Shown here: positions 36,363-45,910 of the stretch, in pieces
How positions within the stretch are numbered: the first letter of the stretch is position 1
How the letters are laid out: every line of letters starts with the position of its first letter
NCBI GenBank assembly: GCA_900142905.1
Contig: FSRV01000001.1
Span: forward strand, 4,650,001-4,714,000
DNA length: 64,000 nucleotides
Direction of reading: 5' to 3'
Origin: Burkholderia sp. GAS332
GTDB lineage: Bacteria > Pseudomonadota > Gammaproteobacteria > Burkholderiales > Burkholderiaceae
Made by a program: the position numbers and the translations under genes
The notes under the pieces: generated by a model
Told to the model about the DNA's origin: nothing
The model's input: the letters and a program-made list of their open reading frames with translations, nothing else
Databases searched by the model: none

Positions 36363-37109
36363 ATGTACAAACTCGTTCTCATCCGCCACGGCGAATCGAC
36401 GTGGAACAAGGAAAACCGCTTCACCGGCTGGGTCGACGTCGACCTGACCGAGAAGGGCAATCGTGAAGCGCAACAAGCGGGCGTGCTGCTGAAGGAATCG
36501 GGCTACACCTTCGATATCGCCTACACATCGGTGCTCAAGCGCGCGGTCCGCACCTTGTGGCACGTGCAGGACCAGATGGATCTGATGTATCTGCCGGTCG
36601 TGCATTCGTGGCGTCTGAACGAACGCCACTACGGCGCGCTGTCTGGCCTGAACAAGGCGGAAACCGCCGCGAAATTCGGCGACGAACAGGTGCTGGTCTG
36701 GCGCCGCAGCTACGACACGCCGCCGCCGGCGCTCGATCCGTCGGACGAGCGCGCACCCTACGGCGATCCGCGCTACGCCAAGGTGCCGCGCGAACAATTG
36801 CCGCTCACCGAGTGCCTGAAAGACACCGTCGCGCGTGTTCTGCCGTTGTGGAACGAGTCGATTGCGCCGGCCATCAAATCGGGCCGCAAGGTCGTGATTG
36901 CAGCGCACGGCAACTCGATCCGCGCCATGGTGAAGTACCTCGACAATATTTCGGACGACGACATCGTCGGCCTGAATATCCCGAACGGCGTGCCGCTCGT
37001 CTATGAGCTCGACGAAAACCTGAAGCCGATCAAAAGCTACTATCTGGGCGACCAGGACGCGATTGCGAAGGCGCAAGCCGCTGTTGCCCAGCAAGGCAAG
37101 GCGGGCTGA
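36363..37109 (+). CDS. gpmA: 2,3-bisphosphoglycerate-dependent phosphoglycerate mutase
   Basis: A 248-residue glycolytic enzyme that interconverts 3- and 2-phosphoglycerate. The phosphohistidine motif [20 protein letters not shown] is at 4-23, the second catalytic His region at [16 protein letters not shown]. It is divergent from the rhodanese gene, with a short shared control region. Confidence 0.97.
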   Translation: MYKLVLIRHGESTWNKENRFTGWVDVDLTEKGNREAQQAGVLLKESGYTFDIAYTSVLKRAVRTLWHVQDQMDLMYLPVVHSWRLNERHYGALSGLNKAETAAKFGDEQVLVWRRSYDTPPPALDPSDERAPYGDPRYAKVPREQLPLTECLKDTVARVLPLWNESIAPAIKSGRKVVIAAHGNSIRAMVKYLDNISDDDIVGLNIPNGVPLVYELDENLKPIKSYYLGDQDAIAKAQAAVAQQGKAG

Positions 37110-37415
37110 ACCCATCAATTAGCCGCAGCTCTATGCATGAAACATGCAGCAGGGCCGCGGCACACGGGCCGCGCCGACCGGCAAGACGGTCGGGCCGGCG
37201 TGGCCCGCCTCTCCCGAGCGCGCCCGGGCGGCCGCCATCCGACTGTTACCGCACATTACTTCACCACCGCAGCGCCGATCTCCCGAACCAGGTCCGGCCC
37301 ATGCTGTCGAATGACGATTGCCTGTGCTGCGCCCTGACTGGGCGGGTGTGCAGTTATACTTGTCCGTCCCCACCTCTATCGACGCTGCCACGCGCTTCCG
37401 ACCGCAACAGACTCT
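37110..37415. other. Gap between gpmA and the processing protease
   Basis: Contains several stem-loops without T-tails (CGACCG/CGGTCG at 37175-37192; TGCATG/CATGCA at 37134-37148) that may end the gpmA transcript, and a TATACT -10-like hexamer at 37355-37360 that may serve the next gene. No gene is seen. Confidence 0.35.
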
Positions 37416-38996
37416 ATGCGAAAGAACCTGAAAAATATCGGCCTGATTGCCGCGGGCCTTGCTACTGGCGTATTCGCCACCCTGCAACTCTCCGCCTCGG
37501 CCCAGCAACCCGCCAGCGCCGCCTCGAGCGCCGTTGCACCGTTGCCGCTGGACCAACTCAGGCTCTTTGCCGAAGTTTTCGGGCAAATCAAGCATGAATA
37601 CGTCGAACCGGTCGACGATAAGAAGCTCCTCACCGCCGCGATCAAGGGCATGGTGTCGAGCCTCGACCCGCACTCGTCGTATCTCGACAAGACCGATTAC
37701 GAAGAACTGCAGGAGCAGACCAAGGGTCGCTTCGCGGGTCTCGGCATCGAAATTTCGTCCGAAGACGGCCTGATCAAGGTGATCTCGCCGATTGAAGACA
37801 CGCCTGCATTCCGCGCCGGCATCCGTCCGGGCGACCTGATCACCCGCATTAATGACAAACCCGTGCGCGGCATGACGCTCGACCAGGCCGTCAAGCAGAT
37901 GCGCGGCGATCCGGGCACCAAGGTCACGCTGACCATCTTCCGCAAGACCGACGACCGTACGTTCCCGCTCACGGTGACGCGCGCGATCATCAAGGTCCAG
38001 TCGGTCAAGATGAAGATCCTGGCACCGGGCTACGCGTATATCCGCGTCACCAGCTTCCAGGAACGCACCACGCCTGATCTGGCCGCCAAGCTGCAAGACA
38101 TCGCGCGTCAACAGCCGAACCTGAAGGGTCTCGTGCTCGATCTGCGCAATAACGGCGGCGGTCTGCTGCAAAGCGCGGTCGGCGTGGCCGGCGCGTTCCT
38201 GCCGGCGGATTCGGTGGTGGTGTCCACCAATGGCCAGATTCCAGATTCGAAGCAGGTCTATCGCGACACGTACGATAACTACCGCCTGCAATCTTTCGAC
38301 AGCGATCCGCTGAAAGATGAAGCACCGATCTTCAAGACTGTGCCGATGATCGTGCTGACCAACGCCTACTCGGCGTCGGCTTCGGAAATCGTCGCGGGCG
38401 CGCTGCAGGATCAGCATCGTGCGCTGATCGTCGGCAAGACCACCTTCGGCAAGGGCTCGGTGCAAACCGTCCGCCCGATGACGGCCGACACGGCCCTGCG
38501 CCTGACCACGGCGTACTACTACACGCCGAGCGGCCGTTCGATCCAGAACAAGGGCATCCGTCCTGACATCGCGGTCGATCAGTACGCGGAAGGCGATCCG
38601 GACGACGCACTGGTGACCCGCGAAGTCGACTACTCGAACCACCTTGCGAACACGCAGGATCCGAACGAGAAGAAGGAAGCGGATCAGCGCGAACAGGAGC
38701 GCATGGACCAACTGCGCCAGCTTGAAGAGCAGAACGACAAGAAGACACCGGAACAGCGTCAGAAGGATCGTGACCGCAAGCCGGTCGAGTTCGGTTCGAC
38801 CGACGACTTCATGCTGCAACAGGCGCTGAACAAGCTGGAAGGCAAGCCGGTGATGGAATCGAAGTCGCTGACCGAGCGGCGTCTGGCGCAGAGCAAGCCG
38901 GAGACCTCGGCGTCCGCGCCGGTCGCGGTGAAGCCGACCCAACCGGTGCCGGGCGCAGCGATTTCGGCCCCGGCGTCCGCCACGCAAAGCAACTAA
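37416..38996 (+). CDS. ctpA: C-terminal processing peptidase (S41 family)
   Basis: A 526-residue periplasmic serine protease. Signal peptide about 1-30, a helical N-terminal part, a PDZ domain (about 90-175, with GLGIEISSEDGLIKVISPIE), then the peptidase core with the catalytic Ser in NAYSASASEIVAGALQD and Lys in VGKTTFGKGSVQT. The charged, Gln-rich tail after about 410 is long. Members cut C-terminal tails of periplasmic or cell-wall proteins. A perfect 13-bp stem-loop follows (39011-39043). Confidence 0.94.
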   Translation: MRKNLKNIGLIAAGLATGVFATLQLSASAQQPASAASSAVAPLPLDQLRLFAEVFGQIKHEYVEPVDDKKLLTAAIKGMVSSLDPHSSYLDKTDYEELQEQTKGRFAGLGIEISSEDGLIKVISPIEDTPAFRAGIRPGDLITRINDKPVRGMTLDQAVKQMRGDPGTKVTLTIFRKTDDRTFPLTVTRAIIKVQSVKMKILAPGYAYIRVTSFQERTTPDLAAKLQDIARQQPNLKGLVLDLRNNGGGLLQSAVGVAGAFLPADSVVVSTNGQIPDSKQVYRDTYDNYRLQSFDSDPLKDEAPIFKTVPMIVLTNAYSASASEIVAGALQDQHRALIVGKTTFGKGSVQTVRPMTADTALRLTTAYYYTPSGRSIQNKGIRPDIAVDQYAEGDPDDALVTREVDYSNHLANTQDPNEKKEADQREQERMDQLRQLEEQNDKKTPEQRQKDRDRKPVEFGSTDDFMLQQALNKLEGKPVMESKSLTERRLAQSKPETSASAPVAVKPTQPVPGAAISAPASATQSN

Positions 38997-39010
38997 GCAG
39001 CAAACCCAAC

Positions 39011-39043
39011 GTGTCTTCGCAGCCGAACCCGCTGCGAAGACAC
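39011..39043. repeat. 13-bp stem-loop after ctpA
   Basis: GTGTCTTCGCAGC (39011-39023) pairs perfectly with GCTGCGAAGACAC (39031-39043) around a 7-base loop. No T-run follows, so it is a likely mRNA end-stabiliser or a weak terminator. Confidence 0.6.
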
Positions 39044-39184
39044 GGAGCGGACCACGCGGCAGTCTCCATTGCAATACCTGGCACCAGCACGAGCACTCGC
39101 TCCCCGCGCGATTAAAATAAGCAAACCGCGCACGGCAGGCCACCGGTCCTGCATCTCATTGCGCGACACTCCACGCGCCCCGCC

Positions 39185-39943
39185 ATGAATGACGATCAAC
39201 TCCTCCGCTATTCCCGCCACATCCTCGTCGACGAAATCGGCATCGAGGCACAGCAGCGCTTTATCGACGCGCATGCGATCATCGTTGGCGCGGGTGGACT
39301 CGGTTCGCCTGCAGCGATGTACCTGGCGGCGGCGGGTGTCGGCCGCTTGACGCTGGTCGATGCCGATACGGTCGACCTGACCAATCTGCAACGGCAGATT
39401 CTGCATGTGACCGCGTCGGTCGGGCGCAAGAAGGTGGAGTCCGGACGCGAGGCGATCGCCCAGATCAATCCTGAGGTCGTGGTGAACGCGGTCGCTGAAC
39501 GCATCGACGATGCATGGCTCGACCGCGAGGTGCCGCACGCCACCGTCGTGCTCGATTGCACCGATAATTTCGCCACGCGCCACGCGATCAATCGGGCGTG
39601 CGTGAAACATGGTGTGCCGCTGGTGTCCGGCGCGGCACTGCGCTTCGACGGCCAGATCAGCACCTTCGATTTCCGCGACGCAGCGTCGCCCTGCTACGCA
39701 TGCGTGTTCCCGGAGGATCAGCCGTTCGAGGAAGTCGCGTGCTCGACCATGGGCGTGTTCGCGCCCACGGTTGGCATCATCGGTTCGATGCAAGCGGCTG
39801 AAGCGCTAAAAGTCATCGGCGAAATCGGCACGCCGCTGGTGGGCCGCCTCACGATGCTCGATTCGCTGCGAATGGAATGGAACACGATGCGCATTGCGCG
39901 CCAGCCGGATTGCCCAGTATGCGGGCAACAGCATCAGACCTGA
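39185..39943 (+). CDS. MoeB/ThiF/HesA-family adenylyltransferase
   Basis: A 252-residue E1-like enzyme that adenylates the C-terminal glycine of a ubiquitin-like sulfur carrier (MoaD or ThiS). The ATP-binding loop IIVGAGGLGSPAAMYLAAAG, the Arg-finger region NLQRQILH and zinc-binding Cys pairs (CYAC and CPVC) are visible. MoeB and ThiF cannot be told apart from the sequence alone; no moa or thi gene is adjacent. A bidirectional terminator follows. Confidence 0.9.
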   Translation: MNDDQLLRYSRHILVDEIGIEAQQRFIDAHAIIVGAGGLGSPAAMYLAAAGVGRLTLVDADTVDLTNLQRQILHVTASVGRKKVESGREAIAQINPEVVVNAVAERIDDAWLDREVPHATVVLDCTDNFATRHAINRACVKHGVPLVSGAALRFDGQISTFDFRDAASPCYACVFPEDQPFEEVACSTMGVFAPTVGIIGSMQAAEALKVIGEIGTPLVGRLTMLDSLRMEWNTMRIARQPDCPVCGQQHQT

Positions 39944-39964
39944 GCTCAGGCAACACGCTAAAAG

Positions 39965-39995
39965 AAAAACGCCGCACATGTGCGGCGTTTTCTAT
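39965..39995. terminator. Bidirectional terminator between the MoeB-like gene and ptsI
   Basis: AAAACGCCGCACA and TGTGCGGCGTTTT form a perfect palindrome with A-runs and T-runs on the flanks, placed between two convergent genes. Confidence 0.9.
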
Positions 39996-40018
39996 TTGAA
40001 CCCAACCGGTTTTCAGTT

Positions 40019-41767
40019 TCAGGCCTGTACAACGCGCTTGAGCGCCGCCTGAACTTCTTCCGGTTCGAACGAAGCCAGCACGTCGGCCACCGGCTTCTCG
40101 AGTGTCTTCAGATGCGAGCGCAGGACTTCCTGCTTGACCACCAGCAACTGGCTCGGATGCATCGAAAACTCGGTGAGGCCCATGCCGAGCAACAGACGCG
40201 TCAACGCCGGATCGCCCGCCATCTCGCCGCACACCGACACCGGCACACCCGCGCGCTTCGCCTCGCGCAGCGTGAAGGCGATCAGGTGCAGCACCGCCGG
40301 ATGCAACGGGTCGTACAGATGCGCGACCGAGTTATCCGCGCGATCGATCGCCAGCGTGTACTGGATCAGATCGTTCGTGCCGATCGACAGGAAATCGAGT
40401 CGCTTGAGAAACAACGGCAACGCAATCGCGGCGGCCGGAATCTCGATCATCGCGCCGACCTGCACGTTCGGATCGTAGGTGATGCCGGCATCGTCCAGCT
40501 GACGCTTGGCTTCGCGAATCAGATCGAGCGTCTGATCGATCTCCTGCGCGTGCGCGAGCATCGGAATCAGAATCTTCACTTTGCCGAACGCCGACGCGCG
40601 AAGAATAGCGCGCAGTTGCGTCAGGAACATTTGCGGCTCTGAGAGGCTCCAGCGAATCGCTCGCAGCCCCAAGGCGGGGTTCGGTGCGGTTTCGTAGCCG
40701 TCACCCCCGGCCATCGAATCGAGCGGCTTGTCGGCCCCGACGTCGATCGTACGGATCGTGACCGGCAAACCGTTCATCAACTCGACCGCGCGACGATAGG
40801 CAGCAAATTGCTCTTCCTCTTCCGGCAAATGATGCTTGTGATTCATGAACAGGAACTCGGTGCGGAACAAACCCACGCCGGTCGCGCCCGAATCGACCGC
40901 GGCGCGCGCGTCGTCCGGCAGTTCGATGTTCGCGCAGAGTTCAATGCGTGTGCCGCAGAGTGTTTGCGTCGGCGAAAACTTCAGCCGCTGCAGCTTGCGC
41001 TGCTCCAACGCCTTTTCGCTTTGGCGGTATGAATATTCCTCCAGCACGATCGGTGCGGGATCGACGATCACAATGCCATGATCACCGTCGACAATGATCA
41101 GGTCGTCCTGGCGGATCAACTGGCTCGCATGCTGCACGCCAACCGCGGCCGGAATGCCGAGGCTGCGCGCGACGATCGCCGTATGCGAGGTACGTCCACC
41201 GAGATCGGTGACGAACCCCTGAAACGTTTGCGTTTTGAATTGCATCATGTCGGCCGGCGCGATGTCGTGCGCCACCACGATCATCTCGTCGCAGGTACCG
41301 TGCACGCCGTCCGCCAGCCCGACCGTAGCGCCGGCGAGCGCCTTCAGCACGCGCTCAACCACCTGTTGAATGTCGGCCTTGCGCTCGCGCAGGTATTCGT
41401 CTTCGATATCGTCGAAATGGCGCGACAGGCGCTCCAGTTGTTCGGTCAGCGCCCACTCGACGTTGTAGCGGCGGGTGCGGATCAGGTCGATGGTTTCCTG
41501 CACGAGCATGGCATCGTTCAGGATCATTGAATGAACGTTGATGAACGCGCCCATTTCGCTCGGCGCGTCTGCCGCGAGATCGGCGCGCAACGCGTCAAGC
41601 TCCCGATGCACCAGTTGCTGGGCCGTGCGAAAACGCTCGATCTCGCCCTCGATCTGGGCGGGTTCGATCAGATAGTGGTCTACGTCAAGTGCAGCCGGGG
41701 CGATCAGATAAGCCCGCCCGATGGCGATACCGCGTGACACGGGAATTCCATGCAGCGTGAAGGACAC
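40019..41767 (-). CDS. ptsI: PTS enzyme I
   Basis: A 582-residue phosphoenolpyruvate-protein phosphotransferase. The phosphorylated His is H195 in GGRTSHTAIVARS; the C-terminal PEP-binding domain has LSIGTNDLIQYTLAIDRADN and the catalytic Cys in VSVCGEMAGDP. GTG 41767 gives the normal start MSFTLHGIPVSRG with AGGAGG six bases upstream. It passes phosphate to HPr encoded 309 bases upstream; a terminator (42018-42049) lies between them. No sugar IIBC is encoded nearby, so the route leads to the mannose-type EIIA. Confidence 0.95.
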   Translation of the reverse strand: MSFTLHGIPVSRGIAIGRAYLIAPAALDVDHYLIEPAQIEGEIERFRTAQQLVHRELDALRADLAADAPSEMGAFINVHSMILNDAMLVQETIDLIRTRRYNVEWALTEQLERLSRHFDDIEDEYLRERKADIQQVVERVLKALAGATVGLADGVHGTCDEMIVVAHDIAPADMMQFKTQTFQGFVTDLGGRTSHTAIVARSLGIPAAVGVQHASQLIRQDDLIIVDGDHGIVIVDPAPIVLEEYSYRQSEKALEQRKLQRLKFSPTQTLCGTRIELCANIELPDDARAAVDSGATGVGLFRTEFLFMNHKHHLPEEEEQFAAYRRAVELMNGLPVTIRTIDVGADKPLDSMAGGDGYETAPNPALGLRAIRWSLSEPQMFLTQLRAILRASAFGKVKILIPMLAHAQEIDQTLDLIREAKRQLDDAGITYDPNVQVGAMIEIPAAAIALPLFLKRLDFLSIGTNDLIQYTLAIDRADNSVAHLYDPLHPAVLHLIAFTLREAKRAGVPVSVCGEMAGDPALTRLLLGMGLTEFSMHPSQLLVVKQEVLRSHLKTLEKPVADVLASFEPEEVQAALKRVVQA

Positions 41768-42075
41768 GCGCACCTCCTCTAGTTGTGTGATGCCGCGGCA
41801 AACCGCTGCAATGCTCTCAGACTCTCTTTGTCATTATAAATTCCGCGCCCTTTACACGTACGCCGGGGCTGTGTGCAGCGCAGCACGAAATACCGTAACC
41901 GGTCACGACAATGCGCCTTCATCCACCTTGCGTTCGGGCAACGCTCGCTACGCGCCGGCGGCACGATCGGCTCATGCGCCCTCGCACTGCTCGTGCATAC
42001 GCCGATTGTCACGCGCTAAAAAAAATGCCGCGGACAACCGCGGCATTTTGCGTCAGGCAAGGGCAACGCGCGAAT
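41768..42075. other. ptsH-ptsI intergenic region
   Basis: Contains a strong terminator after ptsH (42018-42049) and a TATAAT hexamer (minus strand 41838-41833) that could be the -10 of a separate ptsI promoter, though no clear -35 is seen. No gene is present. Confidence 0.5.
42018..42049 (-). terminator. Intrinsic terminator between ptsH and ptsI
   Basis: Minus-strand AAAATGCCGCGG pairs with CCGCGGCATTTT (plus arms 42022-42033 and 42038-42049), followed by a run of Ts. It should end or attenuate transcription before ptsI. Confidence 0.9.
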
Positions 42076-42345
42076 TCACTGACCCTCGCCGAATTTATCG
42101 GCAATCAGTTTCAACAAGGCGTCCATGGCTTCTTTTTCGTCGGTGCCTTCCGTTTCGATCAGCACCGTGCTGCCTATACCCGCGGCCAGCATCATCACAC
42201 CCATGATGCTCTTTGCATTGATACGGCGGCCATTGCGGCTCATCCAGATTTCCGCCTGGTAGTTGCCCGCGAGTTGCGTCAACTTGGCCGACGCGCGCGC
42301 GTGCAGCCCCAGCTTGTTCACAATAGTCGTTTCCTGTTGCAGCAT
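42076..42345 (-). CDS. ptsH: PTS phosphocarrier HPr
   Basis: An 89-residue HPr. The phosphorylated His15 is in NKLGLHARASAKL and the regulatory-site equivalent Ser46 in AKSIMGVMMLAAG. It takes phosphate from enzyme I and gives it to EIIA. ATG 42345 is the family start. It lies 118 bases after the mannose-type EIIA gene. Confidence 0.96.
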   Translation of the reverse strand: MLQQETTIVNKLGLHARASAKLTQLAGNYQAEIWMSRNGRRINAKSIMGVMMLAAGIGSTVLIETEGTDEKEAMDALLKLIADKFGEGQ

Positions 42346-42463
42346 GTGATGGTCCGAAGCGCGGGTAAGTGTTGTGGTGAAAGATGAATCTGCAAACCAG
42401 TTGCAAACGGGTGACAACCCGATCGCAATCGTTTAAAGCCGTGCGAACCGCGTACAACCCGGC

Positions 42464-42991
42464 TTACAACCCGGTCGAGCCGCCTTTCTGAGTCAGGTCG
42501 GCGCCGGGCGGCAAGGCGGACAAACATTCGCTGGAAGCGGCCTCAGGCGGCAAAGCCGGCAAACAGTCCCCAGACTCCGCGGGTGGCGCAACCGGCGCCG
42601 GCGTGGCAGGCCCAATTGCGTGCACGCCCTTGGTGCCCCCGGCGAGCGCTTTGTCGACCAGCGTGTCGAGAGGTATCGTGCGATAACAGACCGCGCGCAC
42701 CAGCATCGGTAGATTGACGCCACACAGCACGCGGACATTCGGCACCGAAGCGAGCCGCGCGGCGATATTCGCCGGCGTGGCGCCGAACATGTCGGTGAGC
42801 ACGAGTGCGCCGTTTTCTTCCTTGAGCCGCTCGATCTCCGAATGCGCGAACGCGACCTGCTGCGCGGGATCGCAATCCGGCGATACGTCGATCACGCCGA
42901 TACGAGCCGGCAAGCCACCGTAGATGTGCGAAATACAATCGCGCAACGCGGTGGCGAACGGAGCGTGCGCAATGATCAGAATGCCTGCCAT
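42464..42991 (-). CDS. Mannose-type PTS EIIA protein
   Basis: A 175-residue EIIA of the mannose family. The phospho-His is H9 in ILIIAHAPFA, and MFGATPANIAARL is a family segment. The PTS domain ends near residue 135; a 40-residue Ala/Pro-rich tail follows with two similar blocks, CLPALPPEAASSE and CLSALPPGAD. With ptsH and ptsI and no permease, the system is probably regulatory, as in related beta-proteobacteria. ATG 42991 begins the conserved part. Confidence 0.87.
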   Translation of the reverse strand: MAGILIIAHAPFATALRDCISHIYGGLPARIGVIDVSPDCDPAQQVAFAHSEIERLKEENGALVLTDMFGATPANIAARLASVPNVRVLCGVNLPMLVRAVCYRTIPLDTLVDKALAGGTKGVHAIGPATPAPVAPPAESGDCLPALPPEAASSECLSALPPGADLTQKGGSTGL

Positions 42992-43323
42992 GTCAGCCCT
43001 ACTGCAAAAGATCGGCCTCGAACCGTGGACCGGGACGAAACCCGGTTCGTAAGCGCCCTCGACCGGCCGTAGGTCGTGAGGGCCGGAACGCATCGTCTGG
43101 CGAGCGGCCCGCGGCGTCTGATGTCGCGACGGCGCGTGCGGAAAAACAGCTCGCTTACAGTCCGCAATCCATGCCTTGAGCGTCCGGCAGACGCCTTCGA
43201 TTCGGCTTGGCGCGGGAGAGCGGGCATTGTATCAGGCCCATTTTCGCGCCAAAGCCGGTGTTTCGCTTGATGCGGATTTACTACACAGTTTGGGGGCGAT
43301 GGCCGCCATTCAAGGGTTGTGCC
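42992..43323. other. Gap between gshB and the EIIA gene
   Basis: No gene is seen. TACAAT on the minus strand (43231-43226) could be the -10 of the promoter for the EIIA-ptsH unit, with no clear -35. Confidence 0.3.
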
Positions 43324-44280
43324 TCACGCTGCCGCACGCTCCAGTGCGTCGATGAACATCGCTGCGACGTCGAAACCGGTCTGATCCATGATCTCGCGGA
43401 AACACGTCGGGCTCGTCACGTTCACCTCGGTGAGCCAGTCGCCGATCGCGTCCAGACCGACCAGCAACAGACCGCGCGCGGCGAGCACCGGCGCGAGCGT
43501 GTCGGCGATCTTGCGGTCGTGTTCGGTGAGCGGTCGCGCTACGCCCAGGCCACCCGCCGCGAGGTTGCCGCGCACTTCATTGCCCTGAGGAATCCGCGCG
43601 AGCGAAAACGGCACCGCTTCGCCGCCGATCAGGAGAATGCGCTTGTCGCCGTCCTTGATCTCGGGGATGAACTTTTGCGCCATCACCGAACGCGCGCCGT
43701 CGTGGCTCAGCATCTCGATGATCGAGCCGAGATTCATACCGTCGGCCTTCACGCGGAACACACCCATGCCGCCCATGCCGTCGAGCGGCTTCAGGATCAC
43801 GTCGCCGTGTTCTTCATGGAAGGCGCGCAAACGGGCTGCGTCGCGCGTCACCAAAGTCGGCGCGACGAACTGCGCGAACTCGCCGATCGCCAGCTTTTCC
43901 GAGTGATCGCGAATCGACTGCGGCTTGTTGAAAATGCGCGCGCCGCCGCGTTCGGCCAATTCCAGCAACCACGTCGACGTCACGTATTCCATGTCGAACG
44001 GCGGGTCTTTGCGCATCACCACCGCGCTGAAACTCTTCAGTGACTTCGGCACGGCCGCTTCAGCGGCGTACCACGTGTCGCGGTGCAGGTCAGTCACGTC
44101 GCCGGTAATTGCAAAGCGCTGCACGTTCGCCTCGACGTCGCCGCCCGTCCACGCCAGATGCTTCGGCTCACACGTGTAGAGCGTGTGACCGCGGCGCGCG
44201 GCCTCGGCCATCATCGCGTAGGTCGAATCTTTGTAGATCTTGAACTGCGTGAGCGGATCAGCGATGAAAAGAATGTCCAT
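43324..44280 (-). CDS. gshB: Glutathione synthetase
   Basis: A 318-residue ATP-grasp enzyme that joins glycine to gamma-glutamylcysteine. ATP and substrate motifs: DGMGGMGVFRV loop, RKDPPFDMEYVTSTWLLELA, and the C-terminal NVTSPTCFREI. It follows gshA by 101 bases and completes the pathway. Confidence 0.96.
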   Translation of the reverse strand: MDILFIADPLTQFKIYKDSTYAMMAEAARRGHTLYTCEPKHLAWTGGDVEANVQRFAITGDVTDLHRDTWYAAEAAVPKSLKSFSAVVMRKDPPFDMEYVTSTWLLELAERGGARIFNKPQSIRDHSEKLAIGEFAQFVAPTLVTRDAARLRAFHEEHGDVILKPLDGMGGMGVFRVKADGMNLGSIIEMLSHDGARSVMAQKFIPEIKDGDKRILLIGGEAVPFSLARIPQGNEVRGNLAAGGLGVARPLTEHDRKIADTLAPVLAARGLLLVGLDAIGDWLTEVNVTSPTCFREIMDQTGFDVAAMFIDALERAAA

Positions 44281-44381
44281 GAGGATTCCGGTGCGCCCTT
44301 AGGGCTTGGCATTGATCGTCAATATAGTCGCTGAAAATGACGATGGCGGCACGCATGCCGCCATCGACCATCTCGCGAGGC

Positions 44382-45671
44382 TTAAACCTGAATGGCTTCC
44401 GGATCGGTCTTTTCCAGTTCGACCGATGCGGCCAGCAACCCGAGCCGCGCCACCACGCCGTACATATAGAAGCGGTTCGGCACCGCCGCGCCGGGCTTGG
44501 CGTGCGCATCCGGCAGCGCAGTGTGCTCGAAGCCGAGCGGCACGAAGTGCATGCCGGGCGCGTTCAGATTCTGGTCGCGCTCGCGGCTGCCGTGCACGCG
44601 GTAGAAACCGCCCACCACGTAACGGTCGATCATGTACACGACCGGCTCGGCGACTTCCTCGCCGATCCGCTCGAAGGTGTACACGCCTTCCTGCACGATC
44701 ACGTCATGCACTTCGAGACCGTCTTTGGTGGCAGCCATCTTGGCGCGTTCGCGCTTGGTGAGCGCGGCCACTTCCGACGCGTCGTGCACGGTCATCACAC
44801 CCATGCCATACGTGCCCGCATCCGACTTGATGACGACATACGGTTTCTCGGAGATGCCGTACTCGCGGTACTTCTTGGCGATCTTCTTGAGCACGCCGTC
44901 GATCGCATCCGCCAGCGCTTCTTCACCCGTGCGTTCCTGGAAATCCACCCCTTCGACGTGCGCGAAGTACGGATTGATCATCCACGGATCGATTTCGACC
45001 ATCTTGGCGAACTTCTTCGCGACGTCGTCATAACAGGAGAAGTGCGTCGATTTGCGGCGAACGGCCCAGCCTGCGTGCAGCGGCGGCAGCAGATACTGCT
45101 CGTGCAGATTTTCCAGTATGGGCGGAATACCGCCTGATAGATCATTGTTCAGCAGAATCGAGCACGGGTCGAAATTCTTCAGGCCGAGGCGCCGCTGCGA
45201 ACGCTCGAGCGGTTCGAGCACGAGCTTCTGGCCATCGGACAGTGCAATCGTAACCGGCCCGACGATGCTTTCGTCGAGCGTGCCGAAACGCACGTTCAAG
45301 CCGGCCTGGCGCATGATCGCGGCCAGACGGGCGACATTCTCGAGATAAAACGCGTTGCGCGTATGGCGCTCCGGAATCACCAGCAGATTCTTCGCGTCCG
45401 GGCAGATCTTCTCGATCGACGCCATCGCGGCCTGCACGGCGAGCGGCAGCACTTCCTGCGGCAAATTGTTGAATGCGCCGGGGAACAGATTGGTGTCGAC
45501 CGGCGCGAGCTTGAAACCCGCGTTACGCAGATCGACTGAACAGTAGAACGGCGGCGTGTGCTCCTGCCATTCGAGCCGGAACCAGCGTTCGATGGCGGGC
45601 GTAGCGTCGAGGATCTTCCGCTCGAGGTCGAGCAGCGGGCCGTTTAACGCCGTAACTAGGTGCGGAACCAT
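44382..45671 (-). CDS. gshA: Glutamate-cysteine ligase
   Basis: A 429-residue protein of the proteobacterial GshA group typical of Burkholderiaceae (related to the gshA-type protein paired with gshB in beta-proteobacteria, not the E. coli type). It makes gamma-glutamylcysteine, the first step of glutathione synthesis. It contains KSDAGTYGMGVMTVHDA, an ATP-binding-like loop, and PYVVIKS. Its position directly before gshB supports the role. Confidence 0.88.
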   Translation of the reverse strand: MVPHLVTALNGPLLDLERKILDATPAIERWFRLEWQEHTPPFYCSVDLRNAGFKLAPVDTNLFPGAFNNLPQEVLPLAVQAAMASIEKICPDAKNLLVIPERHTRNAFYLENVARLAAIMRQAGLNVRFGTLDESIVGPVTIALSDGQKLVLEPLERSQRRLGLKNFDPCSILLNNDLSGGIPPILENLHEQYLLPPLHAGWAVRRKSTHFSCYDDVAKKFAKMVEIDPWMINPYFAHVEGVDFQERTGEEALADAIDGVLKKIAKKYREYGISEKPYVVIKSDAGTYGMGVMTVHDASEVAALTKRERAKMAATKDGLEVHDVIVQEGVYTFERIGEEVAEPVVYMIDRYVVGGFYRVHGSRERDQNLNAPGMHFVPLGFEHTALPDAHAKPGAAVPNRFYMYGVVARLGLLAASVELEKTDPEAIQV

Positions 45672-45818
45672 TGATCACTCGCAGACTGGAGAAAAAAGAT
45701 TGTAGAGCAAATGCTTTGTCCATTTGGGGACGGTTTCTCCATTCGCAAGCCGATACGAATTCATTCTCGCTATCGCAATGATAGGCGGGGAAAACTACTG
45801 CTCACAAGAGACGCAGCA

Positions 45819-45846
45819 AGAAAAAAGCCCGCCATAAAGGCGGGCC
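45819..45846 (-). terminator. Terminator of glnK-amtB
   Basis: Minus-strand GCCCGCC pairs with GGCGGGC (plus arms 45827-45833 and 45839-45845) followed by TTTTTTCTT, after the amtB stop. Confidence 0.88.
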
Positions 45847-45910
45847 AAAGTCGCTGCGCTTGATTCTGATCCGTCAAGCCCTGGAGCTCGACGGCGAGTA
45901 CCAACAATCC

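Noticed and set aside
36363..36378. Transposase remnants or prophage attachment sites anywhere in the window
   Set aside because: I looked for inverted repeats bracketing ORFs, transposase motifs and tRNA-linked repeats and saw none.
37131..39143. 670-codon minus-strand ORF opposite ctpA
   Set aside because: Shadow of the processing protease; no family resemblance and no ribosome binding site.
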